Shown: positions 37,201 to 46,209, counted from the first letter of the stretch. The stretch is DNA of 64,000 bases from Cognatilysobacter terrigena (GCF_004361065.1 NZ_SELT01000003.1:62001-126000); one strand, 5' to 3'. Numbers and translations: made by a program. The notes: generated by a model from the letters alone, not told the origin.

Positions 37201-37312
37201 AGACGGGCAGTGGGAGACGGTCGACGGCGTAGGAAACCTGATTGCGCGACGCTTGCACGACATGAGCGAGCTTATCGGTGGTCTTGACGCTCGGAGTCGC
37301 GATTTCCACTAG
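34238..37312 (+). CDS. dnaE2: Error-prone DNA polymerase DnaE2
   Basis: A 1024-aa C-family polymerase. The PHP domain covers about 1-280 ([26 protein letters not shown]). The catalytic acids are in [24 protein letters not shown] near residues 368-372, preceded by [18 protein letters not shown]. The C-terminus includes the helix-hairpin-helix and OB-fold region ([28 protein letters not shown]). It performs translesion synthesis with ImuA and ImuB. The ATG at 34238 ([11 protein letters not shown]) is chosen; the longer frame from 33980 lies inside imuB. Confidence 0.95.
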   Translation: MSLPDYAELHCVSDFSFQRGAATARELFERAQACGYTALAITDECSMAGIVRAHEAAKDSGVKLLIGTEVRLVDGLKLVLIAQNKQGYEALCALITRGRRAAEKGSYHLTRGDLGELPCVLVLWIPCHELRREQGLFLRERFAGRLWIGVGLHRDQHDARKLAALQALGHELSLPLVAAGDVHMDIRRRRALQDVMTAIRHNTPVAQAGKYLFRNGERHLRSRLALSNIYPRELLDETVRIAARCSFSLDELRYQYPAEVVPDGHTPASWLRQLTEEGIAWRWPNGITEKVRAQIEHELTLIRELDYEPYFLTVHDIVRFARSQNILCQGRGSAANSAVCFALGVTEVDPMRMNMLMERFISKERNEPPDIDIDFEHERREEVIQYVYRRYGRERAALAATVITYRGKSAVRDVAKALGLPEDQVQALSDCFGWWSGDDPMEDRLREAGFDPESPVMRQIVSLTAQLLGKPRHLSQHVGGFVISDAALSTLVPVENAAMEDRTIIQWDKDDLDSMRLLKVDCLALGMLTCIRKALDLIREHRGQDYCMSSIPAEDEATYDMICQADTVGVFQIESRAQMSMLPRMKPRCFYDLIIEVAIIRPGPIQGKMVHPFLARRQGKEMATYPNKDIEAIYGRTLGVPLFQEQVMRVAMVAAGYNAGEADQLRRSMAAWKRHGNMDVHEAKIIQGMLARGYTLDYAQETFQQILGFSGYGFPESHAASFALLTYASCWLKCHEQAAFTCALLNSQPMGFYSTSQLTQDARRKGVEVRPVCVLSSCWDNTLEDAKGPEQPAIRLGFREIKGFNEAAAQRIEQARAMAPFRSAEDLCHRARLDRRERAVLVEAGALQALSGHRNEARWSVAGVEAQTPLLDRSPDELDVELPAPSQRDDLLADYGTLGLTLGIHPIALVRPSLTERRCLTSSDVWKRRNGSRVRVAGIVSLRQRPSTAHGTTFLTLEDEAGVIQVIVWPDLGNRQRRELLGSRLLAVDGQWETVDGVGNLIARRLHDMSELIGGLDARSRDFH

Positions 37313-37426
37313 CCCGGAAAGAATGCAGCTCCTGACCCGGCAGCTGAAGTTGGTGGGTAGACGATCGGCCGTCCCTAGGCATCTAATCGGAATCCGGCAG
37401 CTCGGCTAATTGAGTAAGTCGCTTGG

Positions 37427-37452
37427 GCTCGCCAGCGGACGGGCTGGCGAGC
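37427..37452 (+). promoter_or_regulatory. Hairpin upstream of the SRAP gene
   Basis: A 9-bp stem, gctcgccag (37427-37435) with ctggcgagc (37444-37452), ends two nt before the ggagaa ribosome-binding site of the next gene. It could control translation, or terminate transcripts from dnaE2 only weakly because no T-tract follows. Confidence 0.35.
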
Positions 37453-37466
37453 TTGGAGAATCTCTC

Positions 37467-38414
37467 ATGTGCTTCTCTGCTCAGTGTTGGCAAGCCTTCA
37501 ACGCCTATGTGAAAGAGTTCGGTGATGTCATCGACATCCACGAGTTCGCGCAGCTGTATGGCTTTCGCAAGGAACCGCGCAAGTCCAAGGCGGCGCCGAA
37601 GATCCCCAAGGGCATGGATCGCAACTTCGACTATCCCAAGACGCCGATCGAGCGCCAGATCAAAGCCATGATCGATGAGTGGAATGCCCAGCAGATCAGC
37701 GCGCAGGAACGGGAGCTGTTCAAGCAGGTCAAGCGCCTCAACGACGCTGAGCGCACGCTTCAAACCAAGACGACCAAGAAGGCACTAGATGATCAGCGCA
37801 TCGCGACCAGCAAGATTGCGCTGATCAAGGCCAAGCTCGCGGACATCAAGCGAACCGAGGCAAAACCACAGAAGGACGATCGGATCTTCCCCGGCGTCTA
37901 CGCGCCGGTGTTGATCGTGGAGAACGGTAAGCGCGTGCTAAGGCCGATGCGCTATCAGTGCCGTGTCTGCGGCAAGCCGGCGTCTCACGACGCCAAGTAT
38001 CCAGGCACCTACACCGCGCGGCGCGACAGTCTGGAAGGCTATTGGCGCAGCACGTTCGGGCAATCCCACGGACTGATGGTGGTGGAGCGCTTCTACGAGA
38101 ACGTCGAAGGCCCCGACGGCAAGAACCGAGTGCTGGAATTTCGCCCGCGCACGGGCGAGCCGATGTATGTGGCGTGCCTGTGGTCGAAGTGGACCGACCC
38201 GAAAGGCGAGGAGCCGGACCTCTATTCGTTTGCGGCGATTACGGACGAACCCGAAGCCGAGGTAGCGGCGGCCGGGCATGACCGCACGATCGTGAACTTG
38301 AAGCCCGAATACGTCGACGCCTGGCTCAATCCCCAGGGGCGATCATTGGGCGAGTTTTACGCGATGTTCGATGACCGCAGGCACCCGTTCTACGAGCATC
38401 GAGAAGCTGCCTGA
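37467..38414 (+). CDS. SRAP-domain protein (HMCES/YedK-like, abasic-site shield)
   Basis: A 315-aa member of the SOS response-associated peptidase family. It starts MCFSAQCW, placing Cys2 at the N-terminus where it forms the covalent link to abasic sites in ssDNA. A divergent insert (about 90-160) precedes the core, which has YTARRDSLE (similar to NARxET), the Glu in MVVERFYEN and the His in GHDRTIVNLKPEYVDAWLNP. It is longer than YedK (222 aa). An earlier in-frame ATG at 37410 is rejected because it would hide Cys2. Its position after dnaE2 suggests a role in damage tolerance. Confidence 0.82.
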   Translation: MCFSAQCWQAFNAYVKEFGDVIDIHEFAQLYGFRKEPRKSKAAPKIPKGMDRNFDYPKTPIERQIKAMIDEWNAQQISAQERELFKQVKRLNDAERTLQTKTTKKALDDQRIATSKIALIKAKLADIKRTEAKPQKDDRIFPGVYAPVLIVENGKRVLRPMRYQCRVCGKPASHDAKYPGTYTARRDSLEGYWRSTFGQSHGLMVVERFYENVEGPDGKNRVLEFRPRTGEPMYVACLWSKWTDPKGEEPDLYSFAAITDEPEAEVAAAGHDRTIVNLKPEYVDAWLNPQGRSLGEFYAMFDDRRHPFYEHREAA

Positions 38415-38535
38415 CCTCAAGTCATTTGCTGTCAGAGTACCAGACGAGTTCCGCTGTGCAGCTGAGCGCTAGCGTAGCGGGAAGGCGGTGTGCCGCGCTT
38501 CCCGTATAGGGACATCGCGTCGTTCTTGTTTGTAG

Positions 38536-38559
38536 CGGAGGGTTGAGTTCCACCCTCCG
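38536..38559. terminator. Hairpin between convergent genes
   Basis: A 7-bp stem, cggaggg with ccctccg and a 10-nt loop, lies between the SRAP gene and the convergent unknown gene at 38587. It may act as a bidirectional terminator, but it has no strong T-tract. Confidence 0.35.
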
Positions 38560-38586
38560 TATTCCGAGGCGACCGCTTTCCAGCGA

Positions 38587-38991
38587 CTACAAGGCGGCCG
38601 CGGGAGCGGTGCAGGGAGGCTGAAGGCGGCTGACCAAGTCAGCAAGCTTGCCGGTCAGTCGCCTTGCTACGCGCGCAGCGCGTGCAACTTCGATGTAATC
38701 ACCCTCGTCCATGGGATCTGGGTTGCAAATGTCGGAAGCGAACTCCTCGACGTCACTCAGGATCACTGCCGCTTCTTTCACTCGCGACAGCGACGCATCA
38801 ACGAAGAACCACGTCATATCTGTCGGGTTATTGGCATTCAATCCTTTCGGAAGTTTTCCCAAGGAAAACTCGGCGACGGAAATATTCGATTCGATAGGCG
38901 GATTGATCAAGTAAATGGCGTCGAGTGCCTGGCAAAGTGCGTCAGATACTTCGTCCAATGTCGCTGGTGCTGCAGTTCGCTTGTCTTTCAT
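38587..38991 (-). CDS. Unknown soluble protein
   Basis: A 134-aa protein, MKDKRTAAPATLDEVSDALCQALDAIYLINPPIES. It is mostly helical in appearance, with the motif SRVKEAAVILSDVEEFASDIC and an Ala/Arg-rich C-terminus. No signal peptide or membrane helix is evident. I do not recognise it. Translation from ATG at 38991 is preceded by a purine-rich accaccagatg context on the minus strand, without a strong SD. Confidence 0.55.
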   Translation of the reverse strand: MKDKRTAAPATLDEVSDALCQALDAIYLINPPIESNISVAEFSLGKLPKGLNANNPTDMTWFFVDASLSRVKEAAVILSDVEEFASDICNPDPMDEGDYIEVARAARVARRLTGKLADLVSRLQPPCTAPAAAL

Positions 38992-39551
38992 CTGGTGGTT
39001 CCCTCAATCCAAGTTGGCTTCACCTGTCACAGCGACAGGGCCAAAAAAATCTATGGATCGATTTCGAACGATGCAACAAATACTTTTAGGCGAATTATTT
39101 TTTGTTTTTCTTTAGGAAGTTTTCAGAAAATATCGACGCTATCTCCTCACTTAAATCAGTGGGTTAGAGGCACCATGTTCGGCTCTGGTCGCCCGAGACA
39201 TCGCCGCTGTGATCTCGCACCTCAGGTATCAAGGGGACTCGAGATCGCCAACATCTTGGCCAAGTGCGCAAATTGAATTCCGTCACCACACAAATGTCGA
39301 AGAGACGAGCGCATCGAACTCGCGTGCTGGGACTTGATGTCGTGCGCGCGTCCGCCAGCGGGATTTGGTGCCCCTAGGTGCGTGACGCTGATCTAAGGAT
39401 CTCGGGAACAGCGCGACAGCTTTCGAAAGGCGCCGCATCCAAGATCGCGTCGGTCTGATGCTCTCGGACGTCCCTCCGACGAGATGGCAAGCGCTAGGGT
39501 TGCGACGGCCACCAAGAGCATCGGTGCAGCGGGCACAGCCAAACTGCGACT
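38992..39551. other. 560-nt AT-rich intergenic stretch
   Basis: The segment around 39040-39130 contains runs of T (ttttttgtttttcttt) and is much richer in A and T than anything else in the window. This marks it as foreign DNA of a different origin. No gene is supported; short open frames have no recognisable family. Confidence 0.4.
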
Positions 39552-39896
39552 CTAAGTCCGCGGACGCTCTGAGAAGTTTGCTGCTCTAGCTCGTAGATCT
39601 TCGACAGCAGCGCGTTGTTCTGCTGGCGGAAGCGAAGCGAATGCCCGAATGGCCTCTGCCATTACTTCGTCGTCAGCGTAGAGCGATGCCAGCGGCACGC
39701 CTAGGCAGTCCGCCAGGTTTTGGGCAGTAGCGGAGTCACTGTCGTGGACGCCGCGTTCGTATCGATTAACCCTAGTTCGTGCCACGTCTGCCGGAATTCC
39801 AGCGCGGATGCCCAGCGCTTCTTGGGTTAGCCCGGCAGCTTGTCGTGCCGCTTTAAGGCGAGCAGCGAAAACGGCGCGGGCGTCGACTTTTGGCAA
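39552..39896 (-). CDS. XRE-family helix-turn-helix regulator
   Basis: A 114-aa protein. The helix-turn-helix at about 12-65 (ARLKAARQAAGLTQEALGIRAGIPADVARTRVNRYERGVHDSD) is of the Cro/C1 type. The C-terminal segment (MAEAIRAFASLPPAEQRAAVEDLRARAANF) is helical. It diverges from the lipoprotein gene at 40005; the shared region has the inverted repeat tacgt-taa-acgta at 39955-39967, a candidate binding site. Confidence 0.85.
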   Translation of the reverse strand: MPKVDARAVFAARLKAARQAAGLTQEALGIRAGIPADVARTRVNRYERGVHDSDSATAQNLADCLGVPLASLYADDEVMAEAIRAFASLPPAEQRAAVEDLRARAANFSERPRT

Positions 39897-39954
39897 GGCA
39901 TCCGGCGGGTCTGAGGGCCCGGAGAGGATGCATGCTCAATTTTCGCCTGTAAGC

Positions 39955-39967
39955 TACGTTAAACGTA
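39955..39967. promoter_or_regulatory. Candidate XRE operator
   Basis: A 13-nt inverted repeat, tacgt-taa-acgta, lies between the divergent XRE regulator and lipoprotein genes. The sequence gctacgtta recurs at 40514-40522, near attR, which may mean a second site. Confidence 0.4.
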
Positions 39968-40004
39968 ACACAGGCGCGCGTAGCGCTGATTCAAGGGGCG
40001 GTGA

Positions 40005-40457
40005 ATGAAGCAAGTGTTGTTGCTCTCTCTTGTAGTGCTAGTAGGTTGCAGTCGCGCACCCGTGTTCGATGCAGCGGAGGCTGCCAAGCGCGTTGTAAGT
40101 GCGAGCTTGAAAGATCCGGAATCCGCACGATGGACGGACGTTCGTGCAGAGCAGATGCACGACGGTTACGTTGCATGCGGGTGGGTTAACTCGAAGAACT
40201 CATTTGGAGGATATGGCGGGCAAACGCACTTCGCGGCTGCGTTCAAGGCGGACGGCAAGGGTTCCGCGGACTTCGCCGATAGTCCTGCGCTCGCACTGAT
40301 TCAAAAAACGTCGTGCGACGTCATGTTCGACGTCGCGAAGCGGCACTCGCCACCGGCGAGATGGGCGAGCGAGAGGGCGGAAGTTGTCGCGCGATCGAAA
40401 ACGGAGATCGATAAGTTGACGCCGGAATTGTTGAGGCTCACGCGGAACGCGAACTGA
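40005..40457 (+). CDS. Lipoprotein, unknown function
   Basis: A 150-aa protein. The type II signal peptide MKQVLLLSLVVLVGCSRAP places the lipidated Cys at residue 15. The core (AAKRVVSASLKDPESARWTDVRAEQMHDGYVACGWVNSKNSFGGYGGQTHFAAAF) matches a small periplasmic domain often seen as a hypothetical lipoprotein, with SLKDPxSAxF being typical. It is the last gene before attR. Confidence 0.75.
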   Translation: MKQVLLLSLVVLVGCSRAPVFDAAEAAKRVVSASLKDPESARWTDVRAEQMHDGYVACGWVNSKNSFGGYGGQTHFAAAFKADGKGSADFADSPALALIQKTSCDVMFDVAKRHSPPARWASERAEVVARSKTEIDKLTPELLRLTRNAN

Positions 40458-40564
40458 GGACGGTTCGCGATTGCGCTTGCTGCGGTTCGCGCCCGACAGC
40501 GAATCGCGCACGTGCTACGTTACGTTGCAACGCGGGCGTGCTACATATCGACGGATTAGGAACG

Positions 40565-40640
40565 CCTAAGTCCTTGATTTGTCGTTCTGAAAAACTGCAA
40601 CGAACAGAGTCGTTGTAGCAGCGTCCTAAGTTATTGATTT
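40565..40640 (+). repeat. Direct repeats near attR, candidate integrase arm sites
   Basis: cctaagtccttgattt (40565-40580) and cctaagttattgattt (40625-40640) are direct repeats 60 nt apart. A related copy lies near attL at 14020-14035. Such repeats are where lambda-type integrases bind with their N-terminal domain. Confidence 0.55.
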
Positions 40641-40657
40641 TAAATGGATGTTAGCCA

Positions 40658-40684
40658 GTTCGAATCCGGCTACCCCGACCAATT
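40658..40684 (+). repeat. attR core: second copy of the 27-bp repeat
   Basis: It is identical to 13986-14012 and contains the 3' 24 nt of tRNA-Pro. It marks the right end of the island; flanking bases differ on both sides of the shared core. Confidence 0.93.
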
Positions 40685-40693
40685 CGATGCATC

Positions 40694-40722
40694 ACGACGC
40701 CCGGCCCCGTGCCGGGCGTCGT
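40694..40722 (+). terminator. Displaced native terminator of tRNA-Pro
   Basis: A perfect 12-bp stem, acgacgcccggc (40694-40705) with gccgggcgtcgt (40711-40722), and a 5-nt loop begin 10 nt beyond the attR core. Before integration it would have stood 13 nt beyond the tRNA-Pro CCA end, as the terminator stands beyond tRNA-Val here. Confidence 0.6.
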
Positions 40723-40859
40723 CGTGTCGGTCGCGTGTCGTCGGTCATGGCGACGACCGGCCGACGCCGCTACAGAGTGACTCGCTCAGACTCTCCGGAA
40801 CTTTCGTCACGCGCGCCCGGTCACAGGCGCCGACCTCGTCCAGGGAATCAGGAGCCGTC

Positions 40860-41924
40860 ATGCGCTTTGCACTGTTTACGCTCGCCGTCGCCGCGGCATC
40901 GGTGGCGTTCGACGCGACCGCCCAGCAACCGGCACCGGTCCCGCCTGCAGCAGCTACTGCGCAGGATCGTCTGCTGGATACGGCGGTCGTGCGCGCGCCA
41001 GGGCCCGGGATGTGGAAGGTGCGGCGTGGCGACAACACGCTGTGGATTCTCGGCACGGTTTCGCCGCTTCCGGCGCGCATGGCGTGGAATTCCGCGCGCA
41101 TGCGGTCCGTCGTCGCGTCCGCAGACGAGGTGATGTACGAGCCGTCGGTGGTGGTCGACGCCGACATCGGCTTCTTCGGCAAGCTCGCCTTGCTGCCGTC
41201 GCTGGTCGGCATTCGCGACCTCCCGGATGACGCGCACCTGCGCGACGTGCTGCCGCCGGCGTCGTACGCGCGATGGCTGCGTCTGAAGCAGCGCTACATC
41301 GGCAACGACGGCGGCGTGGAGTCCTGGCGGCCGATCTTCGCGGCGCAGAAGCTCTACGAGGAAGCGCTCAAGACGCGCGGGCTGTCGACCAAGGGCGTGG
41401 TGTCCGACGCGCTCGGCGACGCCCTGAAGGCCCGAGGCATCAAGGGCGTTTCGACCGCGGCGAAGGTGAAGATCGCCAATCCGAAGAAGGCGCTCAAGGA
41501 GTTCAAGGGCACGCAGCTCGCCGACGTCCAGTGCTTCGATCGCGTTCTGGATCGTGTCGAAAACGATCTCGACCTGCTGCAGTCGCGCGCTGACGCCTGG
41601 GCGTCCGGTGACGTCGATACCTTGCGCCGCCTCGACCGTCCCGAAGCCAGCGAAGCCTGCGAAAACGCCGTGCTGAGCGGTGCGTTCGCGGAGAAGTACG
41701 GCCTCGACCGGTTGCAGGCGCAGGCCACGGCGAAGTGGCTGTCGGAAGCGGAAGCGAGCCTGACGAAGAACCGCGTTACCTTCTCGACGCTGCCCATGAG
41801 CGAACTGCTGTCGCCGACGGGCATCGTGTCGAAGCTGGCGGCGCGGGGATATGTCGTCGAAGCACCCATGACGGAGCCAGCGCAGCAATCCGTTGCGCCG
41901 ACCGCAGTCGGTGGGGCTCTCTAG
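40860..41924 (+). CDS. TraB/GumN-family exported protein
   Basis: A 354-aa protein with signal peptide MRFALFTLAVAAASVAFDATAQ. The core (MWKVRRGDNTLWILGTVSPLPARMAW) is the start of the TraB/GumN domain, and VVASADEVMYEP and KRG-type later motifs continue it. The family is a Tiki-like metalloprotease superfamily; a specific substrate is unknown. ATG at 40860 follows a caggag SD. It is the first backbone gene after the island. Confidence 0.88.
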   Translation: MRFALFTLAVAAASVAFDATAQQPAPVPPAAATAQDRLLDTAVVRAPGPGMWKVRRGDNTLWILGTVSPLPARMAWNSARMRSVVASADEVMYEPSVVVDADIGFFGKLALLPSLVGIRDLPDDAHLRDVLPPASYARWLRLKQRYIGNDGGVESWRPIFAAQKLYEEALKTRGLSTKGVVSDALGDALKARGIKGVSTAAKVKIANPKKALKEFKGTQLADVQCFDRVLDRVENDLDLLQSRADAWASGDVDTLRRLDRPEASEACENAVLSGAFAEKYGLDRLQAQATAKWLSEAEASLTKNRVTFSTLPMSELLSPTGIVSKLAARGYVVEAPMTEPAQQSVAPTAVGGAL

Positions 41925-42131
41925 TCGTTCGCACCGACGTCGCGTTCGCCCGGCGCCACACGTGCTTGCAGAGCGCGTCTCGTTTGCGACGTAGCGACAT
42001 CGCATCGTGGCCGAAACGCGCTGGCCCGACCGTCACGCACCAGCGCCGACAGGCGAGAACGGTGCAACATCTCCCGCACGCAAACGCGACGCGGTCGATC
42101 GACGTGACGCGTCTCGCGAACGGGGAAGGAC

Positions 42132-44033
42132 TCAGCTCGCAGCAGCGCGCGGCGGGTTCAGAAGCTGCGGCCAGCGTGCCGTGACCGACGCGCGGATACC
42201 CGCAACATCCAGACCTGCTTCGGCGAGCAGCTGCTCGCGACTCGCGTGGTGCTGGAACTCGTCCGGCAGGCCGAGGTGCAGCACGGGCAACGTAATGCCT
42301 TCGGCCGCAAGCAGTTCGGCGACGCCCGATCCGGCGCCGCCCGCGACGACGTTGTCCTCGAGTGTGACGAAGCCGTCGTGCGTGCGCGCGAGTTCGAGGA
42401 TCAGTTCGCGATCCAACGGCTTCACGAAGCGCATGTTCGCGACGGTGAGTCCGAGTTCGTCACCGACGACCTCCGCCGCCGGCACGATCGCGCCGAACGC
42501 AAGCAGTGCGATGCGCGAGCCGCGACGACGAATTTCGCCGCGACCGATCGGCAGCGTGTCGAGCGTCGGTTCGATCGCGACACCGGGGCCGGTGCCGCGC
42601 GGATAACGCACTGCGGCCGGGCCTTCGAAGTAGTGGCCGGTCGACAGCATCTTGCGGCACTCGTTCTCGTCGGCTGGCGCCATCACCACCATGTTCGGCA
42701 CGCAGCGCAGGTAGGAGAGGTCGAGGTTGCCCGCGTGCGTCGCGCCGTCGGGGCCGACGACGCCGCCGCGATCGATCGCGAACAACACGTCGAGGTTCTG
42801 GATCGCGACGTCGTGCACGAGCTGGTCGTAGCCGCGCTGCAGGAACGTCGAATAGATCGCGCAGACCGGCTTCGCGCCTTCGCAGGCCATGCCCGCCGCG
42901 AGCGTCACCGCATGCTGCTCGGCGATGGCGACGTCGAAGTAGCGGTCGGGATATTCCTTGCTGAAACGCACCAGTCCCGAGCCCTCGCGCATCGCGGGCG
43001 TGATGCCCATGACGCGCGGATCGGCCGCGGCGATGTCGCACAGCCAGTCGCCGAACACGTCGGTGTAGGTCGGCTTCTTCGCGCCCGTCTTCGCGACCAT
43101 GCCCTTGGCGGGATCGAACGGCGACACGGCGTGGTAGCCGATCTGGTCGCCTTCGGCGGGCTCGTAGCCCTTGCCCTTGGTCGTAATGATGTGCAGCAGC
43201 TGCGGGCCCTTGAGGCCCTTCAGCGTCTTGAGCGTGGCGACCAGCGCGTCCATGTCGTGGCCGTCGATCGGGCCGGTGTAGTGGAAGCCCATCTCCTCGA
43301 ACAGTGTGGACGGCACGAACATGCCCTTCCAGTGTTCTTCCCAGCGACGCACGAATCGCGCGGGGCCCTTGTTCTTGTCGCCGAGCAGCTTCTTGCCGCC
43401 TTCGCGGATCGCGTTGAGCGCGCGGTTGCCGCTCAGCCGCCCCAGCATCTTCGTCAACCCGCCGACGTTCTCGCTGATCGACATCTGGTTGTCGTTGAGG
43501 ATGACGAGCAGGTTCGGCTCGGGCTCCATGCCGCCGGCATGCATCAGCGCTTCGAACGCCATGCCCGCCGTCATCGCGCCGTCGCCGATCACCGCGACGA
43601 CCTTGCGGTCATCGCCCTTGGTCTGCGCGGCGATCGCCATGCCGAGCGCGGCGGAGATCGACGTCGAGCTGTGGCCGACGCCGAACGTGTCGTATTCGGA
43701 GTCCTCGCGCTTCGGAAACGGCGCGACGCCGTCCTTCTGCTTGACCGTCGCGATCGTGTCGCGGCGGCCGGTCAGGATCTTGTGCGGATAGGTCTGGTGG
43801 CCGACGTCCCAGACCAGGCGGTCGACCGGCGTGTCGAACAGCCAGTGCAGGGCGACCGTCAGCTCGATCACGCCGAGCCCTGCGCCGAAGTGGCCGCCGA
43901 CGAGGGCGACCTGCTCGATCAGGTACGCGCGCAACTCGTCGGCGATCGCCTGCAGCTCGTCCTCGCCGAATTCGCGAAGGTCGGCGGGCGTGGCGATGCG
44001 CGAGAGGCGCGGGTAACGCTGCGGATCGATCAT
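42132..44033 (-). CDS. dxs: 1-deoxy-D-xylulose-5-phosphate synthase
   Basis: A 633-aa thiamine-diphosphate enzyme that condenses pyruvate and glyceraldehyde 3-phosphate, the first step of the MEP isoprenoid pathway. Landmarks are [16 protein letters not shown], the ThDP motif [14 protein letters not shown] with [23 protein letters not shown] and [14 protein letters not shown], which contains the catalytic Glu. The ATG at 44033 ([20 protein letters not shown]) matches the family; the in-frame ATG at 44090 is not favoured. The preceding 207 nt (41925-42131) hold nothing recognisable. Confidence 0.97.
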   Translation of the reverse strand: MIDPQRYPRLSRIATPADLREFGEDELQAIADELRAYLIEQVALVGGHFGAGLGVIELTVALHWLFDTPVDRLVWDVGHQTYPHKILTGRRDTIATVKQKDGVAPFPKREDSEYDTFGVGHSSTSISAALGMAIAAQTKGDDRKVVAVIGDGAMTAGMAFEALMHAGGMEPEPNLLVILNDNQMSISENVGGLTKMLGRLSGNRALNAIREGGKKLLGDKNKGPARFVRRWEEHWKGMFVPSTLFEEMGFHYTGPIDGHDMDALVATLKTLKGLKGPQLLHIITTKGKGYEPAEGDQIGYHAVSPFDPAKGMVAKTGAKKPTYTDVFGDWLCDIAAADPRVMGITPAMREGSGLVRFSKEYPDRYFDVAIAEQHAVTLAAGMACEGAKPVCAIYSTFLQRGYDQLVHDVAIQNLDVLFAIDRGGVVGPDGATHAGNLDLSYLRCVPNMVVMAPADENECRKMLSTGHYFEGPAAVRYPRGTGPGVAIEPTLDTLPIGRGEIRRRGSRIALLAFGAIVPAAEVVGDELGLTVANMRFVKPLDRELILELARTHDGFVTLEDNVVAGGAGSGVAELLAAEGITLPVLHLGLPDEFQHHASREQLLAEAGLDVAGIRASVTARWPQLLNPPRAAAS

Positions 44034-44127
44034 GTAAGCGGCCGGCAAAACGAACTGCGCATTGTCCCGCCGCGAGGCGGGCAGCGGCAAGGCGCGCCGT
44101 GTCGCGTACGGCGGGTGTACAGCCCGG

Positions 44128-45351
44128 TCAGCGGCCGCGCAGGCGGCCGAACAGCCCCGACTTGCCGGCTTCGGGCTCGGGCTCCGGCTCGCGGTACGGC
44201 TCGGCGAAGCCCGTCGCGAGCGACGCGTTCACGAAGTCCGCGACCTCCGCTTCCGGCACGCTGCTGGCTTCGGCGACTTCCTTCACGGTCGCCGGGCCTT
44301 TCATCATCGCGGTCGCGATGCGGAAGTGCTTCGGGAACTCGCGTTCGGTCTGCGGCCACTTGATGAGGCGGAAGCGGTCGTCCGGGTCGTAGCCCGGCGC
44401 GATCCGGCCTTCGCCGGCGAGCAGCGCGCCGTACCAGATGAGGCGTGCGATCGGCTGCGGCGCACCGAGCGCGGCGGTCTGCGCATTCCAGACGTCGGGT
44501 GAAACGGTCTCGAAGTCGGCGAGCTTGGCGTCGCGGGAGAACAGCGGCGCGACCGGCTTGAGCGCCGACGGGCCGAAGTACTGACGCTGGTCGGTGTCGA
44601 GCAGCACGGCGGTGCCGTTGTCGGCGAAGCGCACGCGGCCGCGCAGGCGGCCGGAGGCGAGCCATTCGGCGAGCGACTGCGGTTCGGCGCTGCGCGCGGG
44701 GGTCGGCGCCGGAGCGGGCGCGGGCGTCGGTGCGGCGGCCGGCGGTGGCGCCACCGGTTCGATGCTCGGCGCGGGCGGCATCACCTGCGCGACAGCGACG
44801 CTCGGCGGCTCGTTCGCGGGCGCGGCGGGCTCGGTGATCGCGATCGGGTTGGCCGGCAGTTCCGTCGCGGTGATCGGCGCGGGGCGCTCTTCCGGCAGCT
44901 GGTCGGTCGGCTGCGGCGACGGCGTCATGCCAGACGGTTTCGCAGCGACGGGTTCCGGGGCCGGTGCAGCTGCGGGAGCCGCAGCCGGGGGCGGCGTCGG
45001 TGCGGCGGCAGGCGCGGGCGCCGCGGCGACGGCTTCGACACCGTTCGCGACGCGGATATCGCGCAGCAATTCGGTCAGCGCATCGGCGTCGACCGGACGG
45101 CCCAGGCGATACGGCGCCTGCGTGCGCGGCGACGCGGTCAGGCCGACGACCTGCTTGCCCGCATTGTGCAGGCGCAGCCAGCTCATCGGGCCGTACATGC
45201 TGTCCATGTCGACCACGACGTAGTCCGCATGCGTGTCGGGCACCAGCTGCCAGCCACCGCCCGAGGCCGGCAGTGCGCGTTCGAACGCGCTGCGCAGCTC
45301 GCCCTCGGTGGAAGCGTCCATGCCGGTGAAGCCCAAAGTCAGTGCGGCCAT
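44128..45351 (-). CDS. Unknown cytoplasmic protein with Ala/Pro-rich linker
   Basis: A 407-aa protein beginning [23 protein letters not shown]. The N-terminal about 110 residues look like a small alpha/beta domain of receiver type ([20 protein letters not shown]). A long linker rich in Ala and Pro, about 115-225, follows. The C-terminal region ([30 protein letters not shown]... and [26 protein letters not shown]) may include a helix-turn-helix-like element. The family is not recognised. Confidence 0.7.
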   Translation of the reverse strand: MAALTLGFTGMDASTEGELRSAFERALPASGGGWQLVPDTHADYVVVDMDSMYGPMSWLRLHNAGKQVVGLTASPRTQAPYRLGRPVDADALTELLRDIRVANGVEAVAAAPAPAAAPTPPPAAAPAAAPAPEPVAAKPSGMTPSPQPTDQLPEERPAPITATELPANPIAITEPAAPANEPPSVAVAQVMPPAPSIEPVAPPPAAAPTPAPAPAPTPARSAEPQSLAEWLASGRLRGRVRFADNGTAVLLDTDQRQYFGPSALKPVAPLFSRDAKLADFETVSPDVWNAQTAALGAPQPIARLIWYGALLAGEGRIAPGYDPDDRFRLIKWPQTEREFPKHFRIATAMMKGPATVKEVAEASSVPEAEVADFVNASLATGFAEPYREPEPEPEAGKSGLFGRLRGR

Positions 45352-45474
45352 ACGTCTCTGCCTGATATTTGGGTCGAGTGTCGCGAAGGGGTCACCCGGC
45401 GTCAACGCGCAAAAGGCATGGGCGCGGACATGCGATGCACGCACGCTGCCGAATCGTGAACAGGCACGCAGTCC

Positions 45475-46134
45475 TCAGCCGGCGATGCGGCGGTTGCGCC
45501 TCGGCAGCTGCGCCTTCAGAAATTCCATCTGGTCCGCCAGGATGTGGCGGTTCGACAGGATCAGGTGTTCGATCCAGCTCGGCCGGTACGGCACCGCGAG
45601 CAGCGGCATGCTGGCCTGTTGCGGCGTGCGATTGCGCTTGCGCGAATTGCACGGGAAGCACGCGGCGACGACGTTCTCCCACGTATCGCGTCCGCCCTTC
45701 GACAACGGCATGACGTGATCGCGCGTGAGCTGGCTGCGCGGGAACAGCTCGCCGCAGTAGAGGCACAGATGTGCGTCGCGGGCGAACAGCGCGGGGTTCG
45801 TCAGCGCAGGCGTCGGATTGAGTGCGTGTGCACGCGCGCGGCCGCGCGTCGCGACGATCGGATGCAGTTCGATGATGCTCTGGTCGCCGGTGCTGCGCGC
45901 CTGGCCGCCGCGCACGCGCAGGCAGGGTTCGCCGAGCGTCCAGGCCACCGCACCGCGCGCGTAGAGGCAGGTGGCTTCGTGCCAGTGCAGCCAGTCGAGG
46001 ACGTGGCCGTGGGCATCGAGGGAGAGCAGGCGCACACCGTCGAGCGGGAATCCGCCGGGCGGCGGCGACAGCGGTTCCGCGGACCAGACGGGATCGTGGT
46101 CGACGAGTCGCAGGCGTGCGTGATGGTGCGCCAT
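45475..46134 (-). CDS. HNH endonuclease
   Basis: A 219-aa protein. The C-terminal half holds an HNH fold with zinc ligands CLYCGELFP and CFPCNSRK, and the core LTRDHVMPLSKGGRDTWENVVAAC with catalytic His in RDHV and Asn in WENVV. The N-terminal half (LDAHGHVLDWLHWHEA..YARGAVAWTL) is family-specific. Such stand-alone HNH proteins are common in xanthomonads; a nicking or defence role is unproven. Confidence 0.88.
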   Translation of the reverse strand: MAHHHARLRLVDHDPVWSAEPLSPPPGGFPLDGVRLLSLDAHGHVLDWLHWHEATCLYARGAVAWTLGEPCLRVRGGQARSTGDQSIIELHPIVATRGRARAHALNPTPALTNPALFARDAHLCLYCGELFPRSQLTRDHVMPLSKGGRDTWENVVAACFPCNSRKRNRTPQQASMPLLAVPYRPSWIEHLILSNRHILADQMEFLKAQLPRRNRRIAG

Positions 46135-46209
46135 GGCCCGAGCTTATAACGAGCCGGTGACGTTTGGGCGTCACCGGCTCGCGTCGCGGCGAATCCGCCG
46201 CTTCCCGGT

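Larger units (their letters stand above)
13986..40684. mobile_element. Genomic island (about 26.7 kb) integrated in tRNA-Pro
   Basis: The element is bounded by exact 27-bp direct repeats at a tRNA 3' end and has a recombinase gene adjacent to the left end. Its content is accessory: HXS peptide-modification operon, nucleases, CBASS, SOS mutagenesis cassette, two XRE regulators and several unknown exported proteins. Base composition is lower and more uneven in GC than the flanking DNA. I see no conjugation or capsid genes, so it looks like an integrative but not self-transmissible island, or a remnant of one. Confidence 0.92.

Noticed and set aside
13986..40684. CRISPR array, prophage structural genes or conjugation genes on the island
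   Set aside because: Looked for and not seen: no regularly spaced repeats, no capsid, tail, terminase, relaxase or T4SS families.
42246..44363. 705-codon plus-strand frame over dxs
   Set aside because: Antisense to dxs and the following unknown gene; no SD or domain.
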